DNA of 18,600 bases from JBKQHQ01 sp052148715 (GCA_052148715.1 JBKQHQ010000167.1:1-18600); one strand, 5' to 3'. Counted from the first letter of the stretch, positions 1-8,730 are shown. Program-made: numbers and translations. The notes: generated by a model not told the origin, from the letters alone.

Positions 1-348
1 CTCGATTCCGCAGCAAATCGCAAAATTTCTCGCGACGGATTCTTGACAGAAAGTAGAAAAAATGCCCACCGCAGGAATCAAATCCCGGAATGCCGTAGCC
101 GCTTGCGGGGAGAGGTGAAGGGGCGCCTAGCTTTGCCAATGGCATGCGTTGGCGAAAAAAATACGGCGTTAACGACAAGTTTCGCGTGCGCTCCCACGCG
201 GCAGTACCAAGCGCTTGATATCTCTGCGCCGGCGCCGCGAAATTGCAGTATGCGGATTCACGCGCCCGAAACTTCTGGTCCCTAGTCTCGCGGCGGACCT
301 TTCACCGACATCGAAGGCTCCTCGGGATAGCGGAGCCGAGTTTGCCGC
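1..348. other. Non-coding leader region upstream of the ABC transporter operon
   Basis: No convincing gene is seen here. The short open frames have no good ribosome binding site and no recognisable protein content. The visible structure is a perfect 6-bp inverted repeat, GGCTCC at 316-321 and GGAGCC at 332-337, just before the ATG at 349, and an imperfect hairpin around 134-155 (GCCAA and TTGGC arms). A TTGACA hexamer lies at 42-47, but no matching -10 box is visible at the usual distance. Confidence 0.5.
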
Positions 349-1104
349 ATGCTGCTGCGCCCCAGCCCCCCTGCCCTCGCATTGACCGGCCTGACCAAGC
401 GGTTCGACCGCCCGGCGGTCGACGGTCTCGACCTCTGCGTCGCGGCCGGTGAGTTTTATGCCCTGCTCGGCCCCAATGGCGCGGGCAAGACGACGACATT
501 GCGCATGGTCGCCGGCCTGCTGCGGCCCGACGCCGGCTCCATCAGCGTGTTCGGCATCGATGCGCTCGCCGACCCGGTCGCGGCCAAGCAGATCATGGCC
601 TGGATCTCCGACGAGCCCATGATCTACGACAAGCTCACGCCGTTCGAGTATCTGGAATTCGTCGCCGGCCTGTGGGGCATCGAAGCCGATCTGGCGCAGG
701 CCCGCGCCGGCGATCTCGTCGATTGGCTCGGCCTTGCGCCGCATGCGCACGAGCGCTGCGAAGGATTTTCCAAGGGCATGCGGCAGAAGGTGGCGCTCGC
801 CGGCGCCCTGGTCCATGAGCCAAAGCTCATCATCCTCGACGAACCGCTAACCGGCCTTGACGCGGCGTCGGCCCGGCAAGTCAAGAACGTCTTGCGCGAG
901 CGCGTGCAAGACGGCGGCACCGTCATCATGACCACGCATATCCTTGAAGTCGCCGAGCGCATGGCCGATCGTATCGGCATCATCGCGGCCGGCCGGCTGA
1001 TCGCGCAAGGCACGCTCGAAGAGTTGCGCCGGCAGATCGGCAAAAGCCATACGAGCCTCGAAGACACTTTTCTTACCCTCGTCGCCGAGCAGGCCGCGGC
1101 GTGA
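349..1104 (+). CDS. ABC transporter ATP-binding protein (ABC-2 type)
   Basis: This 251-residue protein is the nucleotide-binding subunit of an ABC transporter and would hydrolyse ATP on the cytoplasmic face of the inner membrane. The Walker A motif GPNGAGKTTT starts near residue 41. The ABC signature is the variant FSKGMRQK near residue 140, where the usual LSGG is replaced. Walker B LIILDEP is near residue 160 and the switch histidine (MTTHIL) near residue 197. The layout matches the NatA/CcmA-like ATPases that pair with ABC-2 membrane proteins. A stop codon lies in frame at 328-330, so ATG 349 is the first possible start; the nearest GGAG is 13 nt upstream and lies inside a hairpin. The gene overlaps the next by 4 bp, indicating translational coupling. 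The substrate is unknown; export is more likely than import because no binding protein is present. Confidence 0.93.
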   Translation: MLLRPSPPALALTGLTKRFDRPAVDGLDLCVAAGEFYALLGPNGAGKTTTLRMVAGLLRPDAGSISVFGIDALADPVAAKQIMAWISDEPMIYDKLTPFEYLEFVAGLWGIEADLAQARAGDLVDWLGLAPHAHERCEGFSKGMRQKVALAGALVHEPKLIILDEPLTGLDAASARQVKNVLRERVQDGGTVIMTTHILEVAERMADRIGIIAAGRLIAQGTLEELRRQIGKSHTSLEDTFLTLVAEQAAA

Positions 1105-2630
1105 CGCGACCGGGCACGCTCGCCTGGTTTGCCCAGCACGAGTCGCGCCTCGCCTGGCGCGATTGGCTTTCCATGATGACGGCCGGGAAGCGCGGGCGCG
1201 AGCGCACCGTGGCGATTGCCTTGATCGCCTTTGCGGCCTTCATGCATCTCGTCGCCTATTCGCTGGTTGCGCGCTACGCGGATGTCAACGGCAACCCCGG
1301 CAAACCCGCCCTCGTCGTCATCACCGGCAGCCTGTTGCTCGCATTTTCGCTGATGGTGTCGCAAGCGATGGAATCGGTGACGCGCGCGTTCTACACGCGC
1401 TCCGATCTCGATCTCATCCTTTCTTCGCCGGTCAAGGCCAGGCCCGCATTCGTGGTGCGGATCGCGACGACGGCGCTCTCGGTGATCATGATGGCGCTTT
1501 TACTCGGGGGGCCATTCATCAACGTGCTTGCGCTGTTCGGAGGGCCGCGCTGGCTCGCCGGCTACGGCATGGTGGTGGCGCTCGGCGCGACGGGGGCCGC
1601 GCTGGCGCTGGCCCTATCGGTCGCCCTGTTTCGCACGATCGGTCCGAAGCGGGCGCGGCTCGTGGCGCAGATCGTCGCCGCCGTGATCGGCGCCGCCTTT
1701 GTCATCGGCCTGCAGATTGCCGCCGTCACCTCGTACGGGACGATTTCACGCACGGCGGTGCTGGAATCCGATGCGGTCGTGGCGCGCGCGCCCGAAATCG
1801 GCAGCGTCGTTTGGTGGCCGGCCCGCGCGATGCTCGGCGATCTCCCGGCACTCGCCGCGGTGCTCGGCTTCAGCCTCGCGCTGCTCGGCGCCGCCACTGC
1901 GATCTTCTCGGTGCGGTTCGGCGACCACGTGATTGCCGCTTCCGGCGTCACCTCGACCAACCGCCGTCAGCCGCATCGCTCGGCCGGGTTTTGGTCCGGC
2001 TCGCCGCGGCGAACGCTGCGGCGGAAAGAATGGATGCTGCTGCGGCGCGACCCCTGGCTCGTATCGCAGACGCTGATGCAGATGCTTTATTTGCTACCGC
2101 CCGCGCTGCTGTTGTGGAAGAGCTTTGCGGACGGCAGCGGCGCGCCGGTCTTGCTGGTGCCGGTGCTGGTGATGGCGGCGGGACAGCTTGCGGGCGGGCT
2201 CGCCTGGCTCGCCATTTCGGGGGAGGACGCTCCGGACCTCGTCACCACCGCGCCGGTTCCGGCAAGCTGGATCCAGCGCGCGAAGATCGAGTCCGTCATG
2301 CTGGTGATCGCCTGGATCTTCGCGCCGCTCGTCGCGGCGTTCCTTCTCATCTCGCCCGTTTACGCCCTTATCGCGTCGATCGGCATCGTCGTTGCGGCCG
2401 CCTCGTCGACGGCGATCCAGCTCTGGTTTCGCACCCAGGCCAAGCGCAGCCACTTCCGGCGCCGCCAAACCTCCTCGCGGATGGCGACGTTCGCGGAGGC
2501 CTTCGCCTCCACCACCTGGGCCGCCACGGCGGCGCTTGCGGCCGCCGGCGCCTCGCTCGCCGTGATCACCGGAATGGTCGCGGTGGCCATCTTGGTCGGC
2601 GCGCGCATCATGAGTCCGGCGAGAGCATAG
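1101..2630 (+). CDS. ABC transporter membrane protein (putative ABC-2 permease)
   Basis: This 509-residue integral membrane protein starts at the GTG of a GTGA overlap with the ATPase gene, so the two are almost certainly made together as one transporter. About 11 or 12 hydrophobic segments are visible, in two blocks. The first spans roughly residues 35-270. The second, residues 320-505, follows an Arg-rich cytoplasmic stretch near residues 290-315. There is no signal peptide and no binding-protein gene nearby, which fits an exporter-type ABC-2 system in which one long polypeptide carries the membrane domain. A second Arg-rich loop lies near residues 445-460. The stop is TAG, which matters for judging the TAG inside the UbiD gene further on. 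Family assignment rests on topology and the partner ATPase, not on a diagnostic motif; the substrate is unknown. Confidence 0.85.
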   Translation: MTRPGTLAWFAQHESRLAWRDWLSMMTAGKRGRERTVAIALIAFAAFMHLVAYSLVARYADVNGNPGKPALVVITGSLLLAFSLMVSQAMESVTRAFYTRSDLDLILSSPVKARPAFVVRIATTALSVIMMALLLGGPFINVLALFGGPRWLAGYGMVVALGATGAALALALSVALFRTIGPKRARLVAQIVAAVIGAAFVIGLQIAAVTSYGTISRTAVLESDAVVARAPEIGSVVWWPARAMLGDLPALAAVLGFSLALLGAATAIFSVRFGDHVIAASGVTSTNRRQPHRSAGFWSGSPRRTLRRKEWMLLRRDPWLVSQTLMQMLYLLPPALLLWKSFADGSGAPVLLVPVLVMAAGQLAGGLAWLAISGEDAPDLVTTAPVPASWIQRAKIESVMLVIAWIFAPLVAAFLLISPVYALIASIGIVVAAASSTAIQLWFRTQAKRSHFRRRQTSSRMATFAEAFASTTWAATAALAAAGASLAVITGMVAVAILVGARIMSPARA

Positions 2631-2875
2631 CAACTCACCTGATCGTCGCGGAAGCAACCGGTGCGCTAACAGTTATTCACGGACACCTGCTCCTCGTCGC
2701 GCAAACCCTTGATATCGCAGTTGCATCTACGCGGTATCCGATCGTTAACCACGCTGTTTGCTCCATAAGAGATAGTCGGTCCGAGCAAGACCGGTTCAGA
2801 ATTCCTTACCTGATTTCATCATAAATTTCATCGGGCAGGCATTCTTGCTGACCTGCAAAACCGGACCCATCCGAA

Positions 2876-5293
2876 ATGTTTACGGTCTATAGCTGCATCA
2901 CCAATCAGCATGACCTGCGGCTCGTCGGCCTCGCTGCGGTGATCTGTGCATTGGCTTCCTTCACTGCGATAAGCCTGCTGCGGCACGTGCGCCGGTCGGA
3001 CGGCCCCATGCGCCTCGTGTGGCTCGCCGTTTCCGCGACATCGACCGGCTTCGGCATTTGGGCCACGCATTTCATCGCCATGCTGGCGTTCGCGCCCGGA
3101 CTTCCCGAAGCCTACAACATCCCACTGACATTTCTCTCGCTCATCGCCGCGATCATCCTCACCGGAGCCGGCCTGGCGGTCGCGACGGCATCTCCTTCGG
3201 CGGCGAGCCCGTGGCTCGGCGGCGCCATTGTCGGCGGCGGCATTGCGGCCATGCACTACACCGGAATGGCCGCGTTCGAAGTTCAGGGACACATCATTTG
3301 GGATCCCACTCTCGTCACAGCATCCATTATCCTCGGCGGGTTGTTCGGCGCGGCCGCGCTGCCGACGGGACTGCGCGGCGACTCGTTGAAGTGGAAGATC
3401 TTCGGCACGCTGCTGTTGACCTTGGCGATCTGCAGCCACCACTTCACCGCGATGGGCGCCGCCTCCATCGTCCCCGATCCGACGATCGAGTTCTCGAAAA
3501 CCGCTATACCGTCCGGCTGGCTCGCAATCGCCGTGGCGCTGGCAAGCTTCGTCATCATTCTTCTCGCGCTTGCCGGGGTGGCGCTCGACATGCGCGACCG
3601 CCGACGCGGGGAGCTCGAAGCCGACCGGATGCGCGGCCTTGCCAACGCCGCCGTCGAGGGGCTCTTGGTTTGCGACGGCGAGACCATTGTCACGGTCAAC
3701 GACAGCCTGGCGCTGCTCGTTGGCTCGTCAGCGGAAGGCCTGGTCGGCGCTGAGCTCGAGCAATGCTTTCCGGACGAAGGCACGCGCTTGCGGCTCCTCG
3801 AGCACCCGAACCAGTCGATCGAAGGCGATATGCGCCATGCCGACGGGTCGAAAACACCCGTCGAGCTGATCATGCGTCCCGTCGACTTCGCCGGCAAGCC
3901 GCACCGTGCCATCGCGGTTCGCGACCTGCGGGCGCGCAAGCAAGCCGAACAACATATCCGCTATCTCGCTCATCACGACGCGCTCACCGGCCTTGCCAAT
4001 CGCAACACCTTCAACAAGAGGCTGGACCAGGAGATCGAGAGCGCCTTGGCGACTGGGCACCGGCTTGCCGTATTGTGCCTCGATCTCGACCGGTTCAAGG
4101 AGGTCAACGACCTCTTTGGACACGCAACGGGCGACAAGGTGCTTCAGGCCGTTGCGGCGCGCGTAACCGGCATTCTCGACGAGCGGCAGATGATGGCGCG
4201 GCTCAGTGGCGACGAGTTCGCCATCGTCGCGCCCGGACTGGCCAACCCGGCGGCTGCCGGCCGCCTGGCCGAGAACATTCTGCAGGTGCTGCGGGCGCAG
4301 AGCGAGAGCTTGGAAACCGACGCGCTCGTCTCGACCAGCATCGGCATCGCGGTTTGCCCTGATGACGGCAGCGATCGACAAACACTTCTGACGCACGCGG
4401 ACACGGCCCTCTACCGCGCCAAGAAGGAGGGCCGCGCCACCTATCGATTTTTCGAGGCGTCGATGGGCGCCGAAGTCCGCGACCGCCGCCTGCTGGAACA
4501 CGACCTGCGCCACGCAATACCGCGTGGCGAGCTGCGGCTCGTCTATCAGCCGCAACACGACATTCGCACCAGCAAGGTGATCGGCTTCGAGGCGCTGTTG
4601 CGGTGGAAACACCCGACCCGGGGCGAAGTGCCGCCGGCCGTGTTCATTCCCATCGCCGAGGAGAGCGGGACCATTCTTCAGATCGGCGAATGGGTGCTTC
4701 GGGTAGCGTGCCGGGACGCCGCAAGATGGACGCAGCCCTTGACCGTCGCGGTCAATGTTTCGGCCACCCAGATCCACAATGCGAATCTTGCGCACACGGT
4801 GCACGAGATCCTGTTCGAGACCGGGCTCGCGCCCGGGCGATTGGAGCTGGAGATCACCGAGACCGCGCTCGTCCGCGACTTGAACCGCGCTTTGTCGACG
4901 CTGCGGCGAATCAAAATGCTGGGTGTTCGCATCGCCATGGATGATTTCGGCACGGGCTACTCGTCCCTCTCCAACCTGCGGGCCTTTCCGTTCGACAAGA
5001 TCAAGATCGATGGTTCATTCATCAAATCGGTCAATGCCAACGAGCAGGCCGCCACGATCGTGCGTGCGGTGCTGGGGCTCGGCCGCGGTCTCGGTCTTCC
5101 GGTGCTCGCCGAGGGGGTCGAGACAAGTGCCGAGCTCGAGTTCCTCAAGGATGCGCTGTGCAGTGAGGCGCAAGGCTATTTTCTCGGAATGCCGGCGGAT
5201 ATCACCAGCTTCAGCGATCTGACCCACGGGACCGATTCGACCGAAGACCGGCCGGTGGTCGCCCCCCTCGCGCAGAAGGCCGCATCAATCTAA
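2876..5293 (+). CDS. MHYT-GGDEF-EAL membrane protein, cyclic-di-GMP cyclase/phosphodiesterase
   Basis: This 805-residue protein has an N-terminal MHYT sensor of about seven membrane helices (residues 1-235). The repeated motif appears as THFIAM at residue 64, MHYTGM at 126 and HHFTAM at 188; the family is thought to bind a metal and sense a diatomic gas. A PAS-like segment follows (about 245-355). The GGDEF domain has an SGDEF active site at 444-448 and DLDRFKEVND upstream. No RxxD inhibitory site lies at the expected place before it (the segment reads DERQ). The EAL domain begins with EALLRWKHP at 572 and keeps NVSA, ELEITET, DDFGTGYS (689), KIDGSF, AEGVET and QGYFLG, so phosphodiesterase activity is likely. 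It may also synthesise c-di-GMP, since SGDEF variants can be active. It stands alone, with 245 bp upstream. The start is the only sensible ATG before the first helix, although no strong ribosome binding site is visible. Confidence 0.95.
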   Translation: MFTVYSCITNQHDLRLVGLAAVICALASFTAISLLRHVRRSDGPMRLVWLAVSATSTGFGIWATHFIAMLAFAPGLPEAYNIPLTFLSLIAAIILTGAGLAVATASPSAASPWLGGAIVGGGIAAMHYTGMAAFEVQGHIIWDPTLVTASIILGGLFGAAALPTGLRGDSLKWKIFGTLLLTLAICSHHFTAMGAASIVPDPTIEFSKTAIPSGWLAIAVALASFVIILLALAGVALDMRDRRRGELEADRMRGLANAAVEGLLVCDGETIVTVNDSLALLVGSSAEGLVGAELEQCFPDEGTRLRLLEHPNQSIEGDMRHADGSKTPVELIMRPVDFAGKPHRAIAVRDLRARKQAEQHIRYLAHHDALTGLANRNTFNKRLDQEIESALATGHRLAVLCLDLDRFKEVNDLFGHATGDKVLQAVAARVTGILDERQMMARLSGDEFAIVAPGLANPAAAGRLAENILQVLRAQSESLETDALVSTSIGIAVCPDDGSDRQTLLTHADTALYRAKKEGRATYRFFEASMGAEVRDRRLLEHDLRHAIPRGELRLVYQPQHDIRTSKVIGFEALLRWKHPTRGEVPPAVFIPIAEESGTILQIGEWVLRVACRDAARWTQPLTVAVNVSATQIHNANLAHTVHEILFETGLAPGRLELEITETALVRDLNRALSTLRRIKMLGVRIAMDDFGTGYSSLSNLRAFPFDKIKIDGSFIKSVNANEQAATIVRAVLGLGRGLGLPVLAEGVETSAELEFLKDALCSEAQGYFLGMPADITSFSDLTHGTDSTEDRPVVAPLAQKAASI

Positions 5294-5485
5294 TACGTAA
5301 TACGTCCGGCCGTCCGCGTGTCCTCGGAATCTGCCTCCTTCCACCTTGTCGCGGTGCACTGGTCGAACCGAGCCGGCCTCGATTTCTATTTTGGCAACTG
5401 GTTTGGGGTCTTCGGACTTTGATGAGGAAGGCTTTACGTGTTCCGGGCATTATGCTGATTCGTAGGGGGAACTCCGGAAAGCCTC

Positions 5486-6214
5486 ATGAAAACGTCCGCG
5501 TGGCGCGACGCCAAGAATCAGCAGGCGCTCGCACGATTGACCAAGGCCTTGCCGGAAATCTTTCCGGCGCCGGTGCTGAACCGCGCGCTCGGTCGTCCCT
5601 TCGTTCCGCCGATGCCGCGGCTTGCCGTCGACGGCTATTGGCGCGCGCATCCCCTTCGTGCCGACCGCCTCGCACGCGCGCTTGCGGCCCGCACCGGCGC
5701 CCCGCAAGGCTGGACCTGGCGTCTGGGTTCCGAGCGGAGCGATGGTCTGCCGACCACGTTTCGCACACCCCCTGCGCCCTATCGCGAGGCCGCCTTTGCG
5801 CGAGGCCCCGGTTGGTGTTGCGTTTGCGGCCAGCCGGTGTTCCGTTTCGGCTGGCATGCCGACCTCTGGGACAGCGGGCCCAACCGGCGGGCGACCTGGC
5901 ATACGGCATGCGTCACCGCTTGGCGGCTGTGGAACACCCCCAGCGATTACACCCCGCTGCTCAAGCGGCTGCAGCAGCGCCGGTGCGCTGCAACCGGCCG
6001 CCGGCTCTGGAAAACCGCGGAGGTCGACCATCGCGTGCCGCTGTTCCAGGTTTGGGGCGAGCACTGCGGCACGTCTTGGCCGGCATTGCTTGGCTTCTGG
6101 GGATTACCGAATCTGCAGGTGATCAACAAGGACGTGCACGCAGCAAAATGCGCCGATGAGGCGAAATCGCGTGGACGTGCATCGACTGGTTCTGTAAGCA
6201 CGCCGCACCAGTGA
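5486..6214 (+). CDS. HNH-endonuclease-like conserved hypothetical protein
   Basis: This 242-residue protein has no signal peptide or membrane segment. The C-terminal part resembles the beta-beta-alpha metal fold of HNH nucleases: EVDHRVPL at 179-186 (His182), then PNLQVI with Asn209 and DVHAAKC with His218, matching the His-Asn-His order of that family. Cysteines at 111 and 114 form a CxxC, with further cysteines at 142 (WHTAC), 167 and 222. These could make a structural zinc site, although their spacing is wider than in ordinary HNH proteins. The N-terminal half (1-100) is Arg- and Pro-rich and unrecognised. GGAAAG at 5476-5481 is a weak, close ribosome binding site. The gene ends 32 bp from the convergent histidine kinase gene. 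Nuclease activity is inference from three residues; a non-catalytic DNA- or RNA-binding role is possible. Confidence 0.72.
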   Translation: MKTSAWRDAKNQQALARLTKALPEIFPAPVLNRALGRPFVPPMPRLAVDGYWRAHPLRADRLARALAARTGAPQGWTWRLGSERSDGLPTTFRTPPAPYREAAFARGPGWCCVCGQPVFRFGWHADLWDSGPNRRATWHTACVTAWRLWNTPSDYTPLLKRLQQRRCAATGRRLWKTAEVDHRVPLFQVWGEHCGTSWPALLGFWGLPNLQVINKDVHAAKCADEAKSRGRASTGSVSTPHQ

Positions 6215-6246
6215 ATGGCCCGGTGGCGGGCATGGGTGACCGTCGA

Positions 6247-7989
6247 TCATCGGTCGATCGTGCTGACCAGATCGCTGGCACGCACGCGCAGTGTCCACAC
6301 GACGCCTTCCGCCAAAAACTCAAGGCCAACCTTGCCGTTGAGCGCCGACGGCGCCACCGCCATCAAGACCTTATGGCCAAAACCCTGCTTCTCAGGCGAT
6401 AGCACGGGCGGCCCGCCATGCTCTCGCCAGCTCATGCGGAACTCCGCCCCATCCGGCCCGTTCGAAGCGATCGCCCACTTTATTGCGACCTCGCCTGACG
6501 GCAGCGAAAGCGCGCCATATTTTGCCGAATTCGTTGCCAGCTCATGCAGCGCGAGCCCGATGTTTTCCGCGGCCTTTGGCGTGAGCACGATGTGCGGTCC
6601 CTCTGCGGACACCGATTTCGATCCGTTCGGGAGGAACGGCGCGAGCTGCATTTGGACGAGATCCTCGAGGGCGGCCCCGCGCCAATTGCGCGCGACGAGC
6701 AAATCATGCGAGTGCGAGATCGCGCGCAGGCGGCTCGCAAAGGCGCTCTGAAAATCCTCGAAGCTTTGCGCGCCGTGCGAGCTCTGACGCGCCATGGCCT
6801 GAATGATTGCCAACAAATTCTTCGACCGGTGCAGAAGCTCGCGCATGGTGAATTCGAGATGCTCGTTCTGATCACGCGTGCGCCGCTCGCTCTCTTGCAG
6901 CGCCTTGGTCCGCGTGTTCAGCTCGACCGACGTCTGATGAAGCACCTCGATCACCTCGTTCGCTTCGCGCAAGGAGGTCGCGACCGGTTCCGCGGTTTGC
7001 CCGCTCTTGATGCGCTTGGCGACCTCGGTTGCGGCATCGATCGACTTTGCCAAACGCTTGCCGAACAGATACGCGAGCGCCAGAGCGAACAAGAGCGCGG
7101 CACTGCCGGCACCGAGCAGGGAAAGCCACGACCGACGCAGCGGCGCGTCCATCACGACAAGCGGAACCCTGACGGCCACCCGCCAACCGGACACCTGCGA
7201 GCGAACGTAGGCGAACAGCGACGGCGGTCCACCGAGCCCGGAGGCGAACACGATCCCCTCGCTTCCACCCATCGCGGTGGCCTCAGCCGGCTCGATCTTC
7301 GTTCCCACCGGCCGCTGCATCGATTGCGAGCGCGCAATAATGACGTCGTTGCGGTCAACGACCAATCCGGACCACCCATCCGGCAGAACCTGCTGTTGCA
7401 CGATTCGCGTCAGTGCCTCGACCTCGGGCGCCATGGTCAATACGTAGCGAACGGCACCCTCTTCCAATACCGGAATTTTAACATTGTAGATGGAGCGCCC
7501 GGACATCGCCCCTGCGAACAGATCCGAGACGTAAGGCTGCTTGGTCGTGACGACCAGGCGAATGCCGTCGAGATCGTTGCTGATCGGCAGCCCGGTCCCG
7601 AACGGCAGACCCGTGTTGAGAATCTCCCGGCCTACCGGGTCAACCAAGAGGACATGCGACCCGGAACGTTGCAGGGCGTCGTGCGCTTGCCGGTAGAAGG
7701 CCGCATAGCTGCCGCTTGCCAGCGATGGTGATAGCGCAAGCGCCTCGAGCAGGGTTATTTTTGACGACAGATCGCGATCGATGTTGCTGGCTATGGCGGA
7801 GGCCGCCGACATGGCGCGTTGCTCGCTGGTGGCGCGAACTCCGGCCGTAAATTCGCTGATCGTAATGGCGGCAAAAGTTAGAATCGGAATGAGCAGAGCC
7901 AGTCCGAACAACAACAGATGGGTCTTGAGCGCTCGTCCTGAGGCTCGTTTTTTCCGACGCGAGATTCGACTGACAACGTCCGACAGCAA
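6247..7989 (-). CDS. HWE-type sensor histidine kinase with periplasmic Cache-like sensor
   Basis: This 580-residue membrane kinase has a first helix at about residues 24-46, a periplasmic region of about 240 residues resembling a double Cache sensor, a second helix at about 287-309 and a HAMP-like and coiled-coil linker to about 370. The phosphoacceptor is in LLHRSKNLLAIIQAMARQ (His387). The ATP domain has LHELATNSAKYGAL (about 478-491) and WREHGGPPV (about 520), the N-box and W-x-E signature of HWE/HisKA_2 kinases. These often feed the general stress response or light and redox pathways. The start is a TTG at 7989, preceded by AGGTG and by a plausible sigma-70 promoter; no ATG or GTG in this frame lies nearby. 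No response regulator is encoded in the window, so the kinase is an orphan here. The ligand is unknown. Confidence 0.93.
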   Translation of the reverse strand: MLSDVVSRISRRKKRASGRALKTHLLLFGLALLIPILTFAAITISEFTAGVRATSEQRAMSAASAIASNIDRDLSSKITLLEALALSPSLASGSYAAFYRQAHDALQRSGSHVLLVDPVGREILNTGLPFGTGLPISNDLDGIRLVVTTKQPYVSDLFAGAMSGRSIYNVKIPVLEEGAVRYVLTMAPEVEALTRIVQQQVLPDGWSGLVVDRNDVIIARSQSMQRPVGTKIEPAEATAMGGSEGIVFASGLGGPPSLFAYVRSQVSGWRVAVRVPLVVMDAPLRRSWLSLLGAGSAALLFALALAYLFGKRLAKSIDAATEVAKRIKSGQTAEPVATSLREANEVIEVLHQTSVELNTRTKALQESERRTRDQNEHLEFTMRELLHRSKNLLAIIQAMARQSSHGAQSFEDFQSAFASRLRAISHSHDLLVARNWRGAALEDLVQMQLAPFLPNGSKSVSAEGPHIVLTPKAAENIGLALHELATNSAKYGALSLPSGEVAIKWAIASNGPDGAEFRMSWREHGGPPVLSPEKQGFGHKVLMAVAPSALNGKVGLEFLAEGVVWTLRVRASDLVSTIDR

Positions 7990-8020
7990 GGGGCACCTGC
8001 GGTCACCAAGTCACGGTGCC

Positions 8021-8048
8021 AGTATAGGCGCGCGACCGCCCCGTGCAA
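8021..8048 (-). promoter_or_regulatory. Candidate sigma-70-type promoter for the HWE kinase gene
   Basis: Read on the minus strand, TTGCAC (8048-8043) and TATACT (8026-8021) are separated by 16 nt. The -10 box matches the TATAAT consensus at five of six positions; the -35 box keeps only the TTG. Transcription would begin near 8014, giving a leader of about 25 nt that contains AGGTG just before the TTG start at 7989. This is a pattern match only. Confidence 0.4.
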
Positions 8049-8233
8049 TCGCTCGCAGACCTTATGTATAACTCACAATCGGATTGTTTGTTCTCGCAGC
8101 CGCTTCGGCATCTCCGCCCCGGGCCGGCGGCGCTCTCAATAATATTTAAGCGCTTGCGGAACGTCGGCGCGTCTCCGCGCGCGCGGCCCCCAGGCCGGTT
8201 GCATGGCGGCGCCTGCACGCCGGATTGCGCATC

Positions 8234-8524
8234 TCAGCCGGTGATGCTTCGCAGCCGGGGCAGCGGCATATCGATGTGCGAGCTCGGCGGCCAGAAGTCG
8301 CCGTTGAGATGGTCGAAACTGAGGCTCGAGCCCGAGGAATAGCCGGACGAAATCAGCGGGCGGCCTGCGAGCACGCCAACAGTTGCCAATACCGCCACCA
8401 GCAGTGTCACGGAACCGTATAGGCACCCGATCATGAGCGCCCATTGCTTGAAGCGCGTGACTTCGGCGCCGGTGCTTTCGGCCGCCATTGCTTTGTCGAG
8501 ACTGCCTTGCATCGAAGCCCCCAT
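8234..8524 (-). CDS. Small single-pass membrane protein of unknown function
   Basis: This 96-residue protein has a short polar N-terminus, one strong hydrophobic helix (about residues 28-52) and a polar C-terminal tail rich in Ser, Gly, Pro and aromatic residues, probably outside the membrane. I do not recognise a family. Two starts are possible. ATG 8524 has no ribosome binding site. ATG 8512 (Met5) follows GGGGGC and would leave a 25-nt leader from the predicted transcription start near 8537. It is the first of three small membrane-protein genes in this stretch with a CRP-like palindrome upstream, here centred at 8578.5. That shared promoter pattern is the best argument that it is real. No transfer or frameshift signs were seen. 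Confidence 0.6.
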   Translation of the reverse strand: MGASMQGSLDKAMAAESTGAEVTRFKQWALMIGCLYGSVTLLVAVLATVGVLAGRPLISSGYSSGSSLSFDHLNGDFWPPSSHIDMPLPRLRSITG

Positions 8525-8543
8525 CGGTAAGGATCACGCATCC

Positions 8544-8586
8544 TGTTTAGCGCGTCCGTTGAGCGATGAAGGTGACGCGGCTCACA
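8544..8586 (-). promoter_or_regulatory. CRP-like class II promoter upstream of the 96-aa membrane protein gene
   Basis: On the minus strand the site reads TGTGAGCCGCGTCACC (8586-8571), nine of ten conserved positions of the TGTGA-N6-TCACA consensus. After 21 nt comes TAAACA (8549-8544), a -10-like hexamer that begins 29.5 nt from the palindrome centre. This equals the spacing of a regulator bound at -41.5. The predicted transcription start is near 8537, 13 nt before ATG 8524. Confidence 0.6.
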
Positions 8587-8687
8587 GTCGATGAAGGCGC
8601 TTGCTGCGAGCAAGGCGGTCGTACCCTGATAAACACAACTTACGGATGATCGATCCAGAATCCGGATACCGCAAAATCCCAGGAACG

Positions 8688-8730
8688 TGTGAGCTATTTC
8701 ACATTGGCATATGGGCGCACGCGGTAAGCA
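8688..8730 (+). promoter_or_regulatory. CRP-like class II promoter (perfect palindrome) upstream of the 185-aa protein gene
   Basis: TGTGAGCTATTTCACA at 8688-8703 is a perfect match to the ten conserved positions of the CRP consensus. After 21 nt, TAAGCA (8725-8730) begins 29.5 nt from the centre, again the class II distance. The predicted transcription start is near 8737, just before the ribosome binding site of the gene starting at 8753. Confidence 0.68.

Noticed and set aside
134..158. GCCAA/TTGGC hairpin next to an A-run as a terminator
   Set aside because: The A-run follows the stem on the plus strand, so on the minus strand the T-run precedes the stem. Neither orientation gives stem followed by T-run.
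1163..2824. A 553-codon plus-strand frame overlapping the ABC membrane protein
   Set aside because: Its product is extremely rich in Arg, Gly, Ala and His with no hydrophobic helices, as expected for an out-of-frame reading of a GC-rich gene. The other frame gives a proper membrane protein coupled to the ATPase.
8083..8095. TCACA half-site upstream of the kinase gene as a fourth CRP-like site
   Set aside because: Only one half-site matches (the TCACA at about 8075-8079); the partner half does not resemble TGTGA and the expected -10 spacing is absent.
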